From positions 5,525,501 through 5,589,500 of the forward strand of contig OZ023187.1 of NCBI GenBank assembly GCA_963995505.1: DNA of 64,000 nucleotides. Direction: 5' to 3'. Below are positions 45,856 through 56,328 of the stretch, in pieces. A program made the position numbers and the translations under genes. The stretch's first letter is position 1, and each line of letters opens with the position of its first letter. The notes beneath the pieces were generated by a model that saw nothing but the letters and a program-made list of their open reading frames with translations, did no database searches and was not told the origin of the DNA. The DNA is from Hypericum androsaemum. Lineage: Eukaryota > Streptophyta > Magnoliopsida > Malpighiales > Hypericaceae.

Positions 45856-46337
45856 TGATTTCTATTCATCTATATGTATATATATATATATGGCAATTAT
45901 AACATATTACAATCTAGAAATCAATTCACAATTAACGTTAAATTAATTCAAGAACGAATTCGTTAAATCATAAATACACTTACTTGTTGTAGTGCAGTAT
46001 CCACAGGATCGTAACGGAATCTTGTCACCGGTCGGTTCTTACTCACGGTATGTCGGAGTCAAGAACAATTTCCACGACTTCTATTTGCCTCGTAGTCGAA
46101 TCGAGAAAATAGGGATTATTCCCTCTATTCTCCCTTTGTGTGTGTCCGTAAAATCCCCCAGCCCTTCTCCTCTTCCTCCTCACCTTTTAAAGGAAGAGGA
46201 ATCACCAACCATCCCACTACAATGGTGGTGTCCACTAAGGCAACTTAGTGTAGCACTACATTAGTGGCCTTTCGACTAATGTTAGATTATAGGAGAAGGT
46301 GGATTAAGTGGATACAATCATGGGTGATATACCAACA
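45856..46337 (-). repeat. Copia-3 LTR (3' LTR of the left arm)
   Basis: In element orientation starts tgttggtatatcaccc, directly after a gtgagtgggaga polypurine tract (forward 46338-46350). Its tail matches the LTR at 55448 through ctgtggatactgcactacaacaagtaa. About 482 bp; left boundary inferred from the TG...CA rule. Confidence 0.75.
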
Positions 46338-48661
46338 ATCTCCCACTCACACATGATTGAACATATTCAATATTTTCTCTTATCGTAATAGGCAAATATT
46401 TCGTGCGACCAGCATACATCGAGTGCACGTAGCTAAACTCAAGAGCACTTTTCGGCCACTTGAATGATAGCATCTCGATACCTCCATTACGTAAAGTATG
46501 CCTTACTCTAGGTCTCATTTCACATTCTTTGTTTCCACATGCGATTTCTGAAACAATCTATTCGTGTTCCCTATTGTATTGCTCTCAATACAATAGGTGC
46601 ACCAGTGAACCACGAAACTTTACGAATGTGATCAATAAAGAACCTTCTCCCTTAACAATATTTTTTCCATCATGATCCAGCCTGCTTTTCCAGTCAGCCT
46701 TGCCAGGTCGAATCAAACCATGACCCTATAAAGACTTTCCAAGCTAGCAGCACTGAATCATATTTCCAAAATATATTTAGGATCTTAAAGGTAGAGTTCC
46801 GGAAACCATAGTTTTCGAAGTTGGTCTCACACCAGGGAAACTGAAATCACTAAATAATAAAATTGATTTCCCATCCATTGGACGTAGAGCACACATGACA
46901 CTATTCATGTGCTATGGTGTTTTGTCCCATTAAAGGAGCACATGTCTCTCGCAAATAATACCATACTAGAGCATCAGCCTCGATGTTTACAAAATAACAG
47001 CTTTAGTCTACACAAAGACTACTCTAGGCTATCTAGACAGAATTATGGTAAGTTCCACTTACTTCTTACCATTGGATTCCATATAATCCCATAAGTTCTG
47101 AGAACTTATTTAATGTAGCAACTATTGCTTACACATAATCTTGCGCTTTAACAAAACTGCTCTTGTAGTTAAGCAAGACAGCATTATTATTTTAGAACAG
47201 GCACTCGATAATTCATTATGTTCTAAAATTGCCTCATCTCAGTCAAGAATCAACTCACTGACTCCCACTGAGGTAAACACCCGTGTGAGTGGGCTACTTC
47301 TCTGTCTGACATGCATTGGATCTGCCTTCATATCTCATGTAGATATGTGTTTCATGCTCATTTCTTTTACACACAACTATTTCGCAAAGAATCTGCTCAC
47401 TGATTCTCTTGAGGTCGTTATGGATAAATAGATTAAGACTCTTCTTAATGATACCACTTTGTACATAGCAGCTATATAAGCAAATTAGTCTATCCCTACA
47501 GCTCACTAGGAGATAGACACAAGTCTATATATAGCTACTCCACGAGATAGCTACTCCAATAAGCAAGAAGAATAAATCTTAATATAGATTCTCATTCTTC
47601 CACATCTCGTGCTCAATAGGCATTAGTGTAACCTCTTAATATCAAGTCTTGACTTGATAACTCAATGATGATTCTATAATCATTTTTGAGTATTTCATAA
47701 TTTCTTTGACCGCTTGTCAATGTGCTTTGCTTGGATTGATACAATCCATAGCATTTGCTTAAAGGATAGTTATCACATCCTTTAGCTTCTGAGGTATTTT
47801 TGGATATAAGTCTTTATTTAGAAAATGACCTTTTGACTACTAGGGCATATAATAGATTGCTGTCATCACATTTGAATCGTCCAACTCAAACGATTCCTCG
47901 AAATCTTAATTCCGAGTATGTGATCAACCTCTCTCATACCTTTTATCTCAAAGTTGGCTTAAAATCATACTTTGACCTTGTTAAGATATCTTTAGTCAAT
48001 GCTGGCTATTCGTATGCCATCTACATACAATATACAATGACAAACTTTTTCTTGAGCATTTAAAATAGACATCATAGTACTTGTCAATCAATTCGAAATC
48101 ATATGACATGATCGAAATCAAAACGACGAGTACAACACTGTCTTGAAGACTGTATGAGGCCATGAGCAAATCTCAACATTAGCAAACTCTACGTTTGCTG
48201 CCTCATTCTTTTGGATTTGACCCTCTGGTTGAACTATATAAGTTTCTCCATCCAATTCTCCTCCGAGAAGTACAGCCTTTACATCCATTTGATCTAGCTC
48301 TAGATCAAGCAAGTCATTATAGCCAGAATAAACTGAAAAGGCATGAATCTCACAACAACCAAGAATGACTTCCCATAGTTAGTGTCTTTACGTTGTGTGA
48401 ATTCTATGACAGCTAAGCGAGTCTTTTACGCTTAATCTCGAGAATCTATTAATTCTCAAATTGCGCCCCTTAGGTAGGTCAACATTTAACCAGTTCTTAA
48501 ACTTGGTTTCGTTTTATGAAAATCATAACTTTCTTTATTGCTCTAACTAATTCATTCTAATTGGGAACCGATAGAGCATCAGAAATATACTTGTGTTCAG
48601 TTCTCTAATTACCCTTTAGTCCTGCCTACACAAGACAATTCATGCGTTCTTGACCAATTTG
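46338..48661 (-). pseudogene. Copia-3 left arm, pol 3' half, copy 1
   Basis: On the minus strand 48312-48118 encodes the Copia reverse-transcriptase block L-E-L-D-Q-M-D-V-K-A and T-Y-I-V-Q-P-E-G; the Y-V-D-G motif stretch and the C-terminal end follow toward the LTR, with many stops. Relative to copy 2 it lacks about 1.1 kb at 48600 (copy 2: 58747-59868) and about 0.15 kb near 47320. It ends at cttgaccaatttg, matching plus-arm position about 51620. Confidence 0.8.
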
Positions 48662-48708
48662 TTCTTGACTCGATTGATATTTGCCAAATTCCCAAATCGG
48701 GAAGAACC

Positions 48709-48927
48709 CTAATTTCGCCCATTTTTTCCCCAAATCAACATCCGACGCAATCCGATCAAATACGACATTTTGGAGGTCGGAAATCGAGTTTTCTCGAATC
48801 CCCGATGAGTCCCCGACGTCTTCATACCATTATCTCGCGTTGACGTTGCCGGAATCAAGAGATTGAAGCCGGCGACGACGGAAGAACGCAGGAGGGAGAA
48901 GATGATGGCGATGGTGATCGAAGGCAT
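48709..48927 (-). CDS. 72-codon ORF with hydrophobic N-terminus, unknown
   Basis: Starts P-S-I-T-I-A-I-I-F-S-L-L and has a hydrophobic stretch to about residue 27, like a signal peptide, then a basic tail. Upstream on the minus strand are a gagtatatatactc TATA-like block (49129-49142) and a CT-rich leader. The same frame is open in copy 2 (59968-60186) with only a few substitutions. It may be a first exon whose continuation was lost. No family recognised. Confidence 0.3.
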   Translation of the reverse strand: MPSITIAIIFSLLRSSVVAGFNLLIPATSTRDNGMKTSGTHRGFEKTRFPTSKMSYLIGLRRMLIWGKNGRN

Positions 48928-49124
48928 GACGGCTCACGAGACCACGGCGAGTCCGTTGTGACCGGTCTCAGCCGTCGCTTTGCCGTCCTCTCACCGTGGT
49001 CGTCGTTTTTTGATTTCGGAGTCAGTCGCCCGTTTTTCTTCTTTCTTGGTTCGACGAAGAAGAAGAAGAAGAGGGGGAAGAAGGAGATTGTGAAAAGGGC
49101 ATTTTCATCATTTTACAAAATTTT

Positions 49125-49360
49125 GCCAGAGTATATATACTCGATAAGGGCAAAACTGTAATTTCGTAAACAAAAGGACGCGGTTTTGACCGAGGGTCAA
49201 CGTGTCGCGGGCCGTATGCGTCGCGGCCCGTTTTCATTTTTTATGGGCCGGTTTTTTTAAAAAGGAGCCCAACCCATATTTTGACTTTTAAAGTCAATGC
49301 GAGTGTGGGCTTTTGGGCCAATAATTTTCTACGAGGCCCATTTGACTATTTTGATTAAAA
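49125..49360. promoter_or_regulatory. candidate bidirectional promoter in the spacer
   Basis: Within 120 bases lie tatgggccgg, aggagcccaaccc, gtgggcttttgggccaat and gaggcccattt: at least five site II-type TGGGCC/T words in both orientations, flanked by a minus-strand TATA-like block. A GC-rich imperfect inverted repeat (gcgggccgtatgcgtcgcggcccg) lies at 49207-49230. Site II clusters are typical of housekeeping plant promoters; activity here is an inference. Confidence 0.45.
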
Positions 49361-49697
49361 TGAGTCTATTTTTTAGGCTTGGTTGAATAAAATGAGTTTT
49401 ATTCAAATAAAATTTTATTTTTAATAAAATTTTGATTTTAAAATTATTATGATAATTTTAAAAATCGATATAATATATTTTAGAATGAGTTCTAAACTAT
49501 ATTTACACCAATATTTTTAGAATTAAGACACTAAAAATATGGAAAAGATTATAACCTATAAGGATTACGCAATAAAAGGCTATATCGTGAATATTCTTGG
49601 TGCACTTTATCATTGATTTGATTAAAATTATGATTTTAATCAATTGGGACTACTTGTGAGTTGACCCAAATAACTTGCATTATGATGCAGGTTATCA

Positions 49698-50147
49698 ATG
49701 AGGATGAAGTGTTATCCAAGAAAGTGTGTTGCACCTGTGCTTGTTGCAAAGGCACAAGACATGCGCCGAAAGATATTAAAGCGTCGTATCTCTTGGCGGG
49801 TGCACAAAGATAATGAACAAGTGCTTACCAAGCATATTGTATATGTTCACAATGAGATACAAGAATGTATCTTGGCGGGAGGTTATAACAGTGGGTATAA
49901 CTGGGTATTGATGTTCATGGATCTTTTAGCTACGCTGAAGATTACGGAAGATGTTGACACTTTTATTTCTCCAGTAACTGGGACTACTCAGAAAAAAGCT
50001 GTGGAACGTCTGGTTACATATCTAGGTGGGAAGGGAATTTTAGAGGAAATTTCTCATAATAAGTCAATGAGGTTACGAAGTGGGCGTAAAGTACGTCGCT
50101 TCTGTGCTCATGAATACGTTCATGAATTCCCCTATCCTAGCAAGTGA
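49698..50147 (+). CDS. 149-codon ORF of unknown family in the composite spacer
   Basis: A basic protein: a K/R-rich R-R-K-I-L-K-R-R-I-S-W-R segment (residues 24-34), a hydrophobic Y-N-W-V-L-M-F-M-D-L-L stretch (about 67-77), then T-E-D-V-D-T-F-I-S-P-V-T-G-T-T and a basic R-L-R-S-G-R-K-V-R-R patch near the end. No signal peptide, zinc knuckle, protease, integrase or reverse-transcriptase motif is seen, so it is not an obvious Copia protein. The upstream frame is closed just before the ATG, after an acceptor-like site ending at 49690. Copy 2 keeps only the last 43 codons with one residue change. Function unknown; could be an exon of a host gene. Confidence 0.45.
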   Translation: MRMKCYPRKCVAPVLVAKAQDMRRKILKRRISWRVHKDNEQVLTKHIVYVHNEIQECILAGGYNSGYNWVLMFMDLLATLKITEDVDTFISPVTGTTQKKAVERLVTYLGGKGILEEISHNKSMRLRSGRKVRRFCAHEYVHEFPYPSK

Positions 50148-50150
50148 ACA

Positions 50151-53100
50151 ATCATGAACTCTGTTCCAGCCCGTGTCGTATATAGAGATATTGTCTTTAA
50201 TAATGCGTAGATTTTTTTTGTGTGGGTTGAAATCTTGTTGGAAGTTTTTTGTACATATGTGTATAGAACTTCATGTATTTTCATGATTGTAATAACAATG
50301 CATGTGTGCTGTTGTAATTAAATAATTTGTTTATTTAATTGCTTATTACAACCATGAGAAATATCCACTTGAATTTACTAAGCGAAGAACTTTTGACATT
50401 TGAAGTTTGAAATTAATTCTCGAAGGGTGAGGGTAAGCATATCCGCGACTTTCTTCGAATTCGAGGTTAATCGAGAACTTTAATATAGGTTAAAAGTTAT
50501 GAGTGTTTAGTAAATTATTGTATTAGTACAAAGGTTATCGATATACAACATTCATAATTTCTCAAAGCTATATGGATAGCTATGTGCTGAAAGAACAATA
50601 GGTTCTAAAGACTATTGATGTGATTATAGTCTAATCTGTGGATGTACTCAATAAATGAGTTGATCGCACAACGAAAAAGGTGTCTATGTGAGATGTCCAT
50701 TGTGATCAGCAAGCTAGCTATGGCTGGCTACATGCTCAAATGTTGAGTATGAAATTCAAACTGTTCCATGTCTACAAAATTGGATCATGTGACTGACCCT
50801 AATGCATATTGATAATGTTATGACATTTCATGAATGCGGACTGTCACCTTAAGATTAAAGAGGGCCGCCTCTTAGCAATCGAAGTTCAATATGAAGTGTA
50901 TGCGACTAGTGCTTGTTCCAGTGGGAGTAAATAGTGAGGTTGGCCACTCTGGTAAAGGCAAATGGAATTTCTGGGAAATAAAAAAGTGAAACTGAACAGA
51001 CTTAATCCGAACTCAGCCCGAAAGAAGAGTTCTGAGGCTGAGAAGAACCTAAAGGGCCAACATTTCTGAGCTGAAATGTTATAACTGTCAAATGAAGGGG
51101 CATTATGCAATAGGTTGCACTGCCGAGAAGACGAGACGTTCATTTAACTCACTTATGAGTGAATTAAATGTGTCTAGCTCCACCTTTTGAATTGAATATC
51201 ACTTAATTGTCAGTGGCAATTCAATAGAGATAGACCTTGTGACAAAGAAATGTGAAATCTTTGTCGAATTTCGATGAGTACCAACTGGAGCATGCTCCAT
51301 TATATATACACGAATAGAAGTTAAAATGGTTGGCTCATGTAGAGTGAGCCTACCTGAAGTACTTCTACATGACGTGTTATATACTCCGAGAAATTCACGG
51401 AATTTGATATCTGTTCGAGTTTTCAATGACTTTTTGTTTCTGTTAGAAAATTGAGTACATCACACTTATTAATTTTTTGGATAAGACTTTACTCATTTTA
51501 GTTATTTAAAGAATGGTTTCTCATCATGGATGTCGATCTGTGACATTTGCATAATGATGGTTTTTTCGTGATCACAACTCTTCTAATGTCTCGAGATGAT
51601 GTTATGTTGTGATATTATAGACTGGGCCAAATTGGTCAAGAACGCATGAATTGTCTTGTGTAGGTAGGACTAAAGGGTATTTAGAGAAGCCTATATTTGC
51701 CCACATGCGAATGTTTCTCGATGGAAAAACCTAAATGGGAGCCATTTGGGAAAATAACTAGATATGATTGTTCAGTGCAATTAATTCATTCTGACGTATG
51801 TAGACGAGTGAATGTGAGGGCAAGGCATGGGGCCTATTATTATAATTTTATCACATAAATGACTATATTTAGATATGGTCAAATCTATTTGATTTCTCAC
51901 AAGTCTAAAGTTTTGTGTAACTTCAAGGCATTCGTGTATAATGCTGAGAATCAATTTGATCTGAAGATCAAGACCTTACAAATTGATTGTGGTCATGATT
52001 ATCTTCTGATTTAAAATTTCATGTGATGAAAATAGATTGAACATGAGTGGTTCATTCCTTGCACATATCATTAGAATGAGATAGAGGAAAGAAGGAATTT
52101 CATTCTTCTTGACATGATTAGACATGGGATAGCGGAGGTAAATTAGCATTTATCCTTTGATGGATGTACGCTCCATACTGCCACATATGTTCTAATCCTT
52201 TTTTTTTGCCCTCTAAGTATGTCACTTCTACTCCTCACCAGTTGTAGATAGGTCGACACCTTGATCTAAGCAACCTAAGACTGTGAGAGTAGATTGTCTT
52301 ATGTCCATCTGTGTGAGTATCTTACAAAGAGTGTCTTTGTCGAATACTCATAAGTATCTGAGTGATACGTGTTCATGGGTGAACAACGCAATGGACAAGT
52401 AATATAAATTTTTATGACGAGACGTCACACTCTTGAAAAATAAGTTTTCTAAATTGGGAGAGGTGAATAGCGACTTGCCTTGTATAAAACTGATGAGCCA
52501 GAATAATCTGGATCACTCCTTTCGAGTGGGAGAATTATGGAGGAGGAAGATTTACCACCTCCGGCTGATCCGGAAGTTCATGATCAAAATGATCTTCATC
52601 TCATTATGAGTATGAAGGATCTTCATCTCAGTGTGAGTATGATTGATCTTTATCTCAGTGGGAGTAAAATTCTAAAATTCAGTGGGAGTTTGGAATTATG
52701 GAGGAGGAAGATTTACTACCTCCGGCTGATCCGGAAGTTCATGATCAAAATGATCTTCATCTCATTATGAGTATGAAGGATCTTCATCTCAGTGGGAGTA
52801 TGATTGATCTTTATCTCAGTGGGAGTACAATTCTAAAATTCAGTGGGAGTTTGGAATATAACTTCTGTAGGAATACGATTCCAAATTACGATGAATATAA
52901 GAGATGTTTATCAAAAATGGAATTTTGTGAAGCTAAAAGAATGAATTTTTCACACTAACGACTTAAGGTCAAAGGTGTGGGAAATGCTCTCTTGAATAAA
53001 GATACAAGTGATATTGCTTTTAGGAAATCCTATAAGATGAGAATGAACACAAGTATATTTTTGATGCTCTATCGGTTCCCAATTAGAATGAATTAGTTAG

Positions 53101-55447
53101 AGCAATAAAGAAAGTTATAATTTTCATAAAACGAAACCAAGTTTAAGAACTGGTTAAATGTTGACCTACCTAAGGGGCGCAATTTGAGAATTAATAGATT
53201 CTCGGGATTAAGCGTAAAAGACTCGCTTAGCTGTCATAGAATTCACACAACGTAAAGACACTAACTATAGGAAGTCATTCTCGGTTGTTGTGAGATTCAT
53301 GCCTTTTCAGTTTATTCTGGCTATAATGACTTGCTTGATCTAGAGCTAGATCAAATGGATGTAAAGGTTGTACTTCTCGGAGGAGAATTGGATGGAGAAA
53401 CTTATATAGTTCAACCAGAGGGTCAAATCCAAAAGAATGAGGCAGCAAACGTAGAGTTTGCTAATGTTGAGATTTGCTCATGACCTCATACAGTCTTCAA
53501 GACAGTGTTGTACTCGTCGTTTTGATTTTGATCATGTCATATGATTTCGAATTGATTGACAAGTACTATGATGTCTATTTTCAATGCTCAAGAAAAAGTT
53601 TGTCATTGTATATTGTATGTAGATGGCATACGAATAGCCAGCATTGACTAAAGATATCTTAACAAGGTCAAAGTATGATTTTAAGCCAACTTTGAGATAA
53701 AAGGTATGAGAGAGGTTGATCACATACTCGGAATTAAGATTTCGAGGAATTGTTTGAGTTGGACGATTCAAATGTGATGACAGCAATCTATTATATGCCC
53801 TAGTAGTCAAAAGGTCATTTTCTAAATAATAACTTATATCCAAAAATACCTCAGAAGCTAAAGGATGTGATAAATTTCCTTTAAGCAAATGCTATGGATT
53901 GTATCAATCCGAGCAAAGCACATTGACAAGCGGTCAAAGAAATTATGAAATACTCAAAAATGATTATAGAATCATCATTGAGTTATCAAGTCAAGACTTG
54001 ATATTAAGGGGTTATACTAATGCCTATTGAGCACGAGATGTGGAAGAATGAGAATCCATATTAAGATTTATTCTTCTTGCTAATTGGAGTAGCTATCTCG
54101 TGGAGTAGCTATATATAGACTTGTGTCTATCTCCTAGTGAGCTGTAGGGGCAGACTAATTTGCTTATATAGCTGCTATGTACGAAGTTGTATCATTAAGA
54201 AGAGTCTTAATCTATTTATCCCTAACGACCTCAAGAGAATCAGTGAGCAGATTCTTTGCGAAATAGTTGTGTGTAAAAGAAATGAGCATGAAACACATAT
54301 CTACATGAGATATGAAGGCAGATCCAAGGTTGTACCTCATATGTGTTTTGAGAAATATGTCAGGTCCCAGGATTTGCAAGTGAGTTATTTGTGCTTGTGT
54401 AACATCTGTTGAATTTACTATTCAATGGAACTTGATGCTATGTCAGCTATTTTGAGTGACATTTACTCCAATGCATGTCAGATAGAGAAGTAGCCCACTC
54501 ACACGGGTGTTTACCTCAGTGGGAGTCAGTGAGTTGATTCTTGACTGAGATGAGGCAATTTTAGAACATAATGAATTATCGAGTGCCTGTTCTAAAATAA
54601 TAATGCCGTCTTGCTTAACTACAAGAGCAGTTTTGTTAAAGCGCAAGATTATGTGTAAGCAATAGTTGCTACATTAAATAAGTTCTCGGAACTTATGGGA
54701 TTATATGGAATCCAATGGTAAGAAGTAAGTGGAACTTACCATAATTCTGTCTAGATAGCCTAGAGTAGTCTTTGTGTAGACTAAAACTGTTGTTTGTAAA
54801 CATCGAGGCTGATGCTCTAGTATGGTGTTATTTGCGAGAGACATGTGCTCCTTTAATAGGACAGAACACCATAGCACATGAAGTGTGTCATGTGTGCTCT
54901 TCGACCAATGGATGGGAAATCAATTTTATTATTTAGTGATTTCAGTTTCCCTGGTGTGAGACCAACTCCAAAAATTATGGTTTCCGGAACTCTACCCTTA
55001 AGATCCTAAATATATTTTGGAAATATGATTCAGTGCTGCTAGCTTGGAAAGTCTTTAAAGGGTCATGGTTTGATTCGACCTGGCAAGGCTGACTGGAAAA
55101 GCAGGCTGGATCATGATGGAAAAAATATTGTTAAGGGAGAAGGTTCTTTATTGATCACATTCGAAAAGCTTCTTGTTCACTGGTGCACCTATTGTATTGA
55201 GAGCAATACAATAGTGAACACGAATAGATTGTTTCAGAAATCACATATGCAAACAAAGAATGTGAAATGAGACCTAGGGTAAGGCATACTTTACGTAATG
55301 GAGATATCGAGATGCTATCATTCAAGTGGCCGAAAAGTGCTCTTGAGTTTAGCTACGTGCACTCGATGTATGCTGGTCGCACGAAATATTTGCCTATTAC
55401 GATAAAAGAAAATATTGAATATGTTCAATCTTGTGTGAGTGGGAGAT
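50151..55447 (+). pseudogene. Copia-3 right arm, degraded gag-pol, copy 1
   Basis: Plus-strand Copia sequence in correct order. Remains of gag start at about 50560; a zinc knuckle C-Y-N-C-Q-M-K-G-H-Y-A-I-G-C lies at about 51078-51119. Integrase-region remnants follow at 51590-52190, a reverse transcriptase block (Q-M-D-V-K, then Y-I-V-Q-P-E-G) at 53341-53440, and a C-terminal region to 55434. It ends in the polypurine tract gtgagtgggaga. Stops are frequent, so it is not functional. No 5' LTR or primer site was found upstream of gag. The first 400 bases after the spacer ORF are unassigned. Confidence 0.8.
52534..52856 (+). repeat. 161-bp tandem duplication in the right arm
   Basis: The block beginning attatggaggaggaagattt is repeated after 161 bases with very few changes, keeping the frame open (D-L-P-P-P-A-D-P-E-V-H repeated). 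The corresponding region of the copy 2 left arm (58900-59045) has one unit only. Confidence 0.85.
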
Positions 55448-55937
55448 TGTTGGAATAATTTCACCCATGATTACCCATTATTACCCTCCATTAGTGGACA
55501 AGCCATTAATGATTAGTGGACTTGTCCACTAATTTTTCCACTAACTTCTCCACTAAAATGGCTTAGTGGAGAGACCACCATTGTAATGGAAATGGTGGAA
55601 TTATTTCTCTTTTAAGTAGGAAGGAGGAAGAACGAGGGGTGTATGAGGAGGTGAGGAGAATTGGAAACAAATGTAGGGAAAAATATATGATTGATCCCTA
55701 TGTTCTCGAATCGACTCCGAGGTAAATAGAGGTCGTGGAAATTGTTCTTGACTCCGACATACCGTGAGTAAGAACCGACCGGTGACAAGAATCTGTTACG
55801 ATCCTGTGGATACTGCACTACAACAAGTAAGTGTGTTTATGATTTAATGAATTCATTCGTGAATTTATTTAACGTTATTTATGATATGATTTCTAGATTG
55901 TAATATGTTATATTCACGATATATACATATAGATGAT
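55448..55937 (+). repeat. Copia-3 LTR (3' LTR of the right arm), copy 1
   Basis: Begins tgttggaataatttcaccc directly after the polypurine tract and shares the ctgtggatactgcactacaacaagtaa tail region with 45856-46337. Right end set at a CA near 55937; uncertain by several bases because the next LTR starts there in opposite orientation. Confidence 0.7.
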
Positions 55938-56328
55938 TTGCAATCTTCATTGGTATTTACTTGTTGTAGTGCAGTATCCACAGGATCGTAAAAGATTATT
56001 GTCACCGGTCGGTTCTTACTCACGGTATGTCAGAGTCAAGAACAATTTCCACGACCTCTATTTGCCTTGGAGACGAATCAAGAATTCAGGGATCAATCAA
56101 GTATTAATCCCCAATTCTCCTCTACCATGCCCCACTGCCCTCGTTCTTCCTCCTTCCTACTTAAAGGAGAAATCATTCCACCATTGCCATTACAATGGTG
56201 GTCTCTCCACTAAGCCATTTTAGTGGAGAAGTTAGTGGAAAAATTAGTGGACAAGTCCACTAATCATTAGTGGCTTGTCCACTAATGGAGGGTAATAATG
56301 GGTAATCATGGGTGAAATTATTCCAACA
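55934..56328 (-). repeat. Copia-3 LTR of copy 2, facing copy 1
   Basis: Reverse-complement partner of 55448-55937, joined tail to tail. It lacks about 120 bases of the LTR tail, jumping directly from caagtaa to the junction. Together the two LTRs form an imperfect palindrome of about 880 bp. Confidence 0.75.

Larger units (their letters stand above)
48662..50150. other. unique spacer between the Copia arms, copy 1
   Basis: Sequence with no Copia similarity and no inverse partner in the arms. It holds a minus-strand 72-codon ORF with its own promoter-like upstream, a cluster of TGGGCC/T motifs, and a plus-strand 149-codon ORF behind an intron-acceptor-like cattatgatgcag. A gaagaa microsatellite occurs near 49059-49085. 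It looks like host gene sequence trapped in the composite. Confidence 0.6.
45856..55937. mobile_element. composite inverted-Copia structure, copy 1
   Basis: From left to right it holds a Copia LTR and 3' half of pol on the minus strand, a 1.5 kb non-Copia spacer, and a Copia element on the plus strand ending in the same LTR. The two arms are inverted repeats of each other (for example 46380-48560 against 53070-55440). Both arms end outward in LTRs. No LTR is found next to the spacer. A 5-base ggtga precedes it, but the matching right flank cannot be tested because copy 2 follows at once. Confidence 0.75.

Noticed and set aside
47141..47431. Conserved plus frame repeated at 54443 (-) and 57131 (+)
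   Set aside because: Antisense shadow of the Copia pol C-terminal region in both arms.
47800..48063. Recurrent 80-110 codon frames (also at 53532, 57905 and 63433) that look conserved
   Set aside because: They are the antisense of the Copia reverse-transcriptase region; their conservation follows from the four copies of that region.
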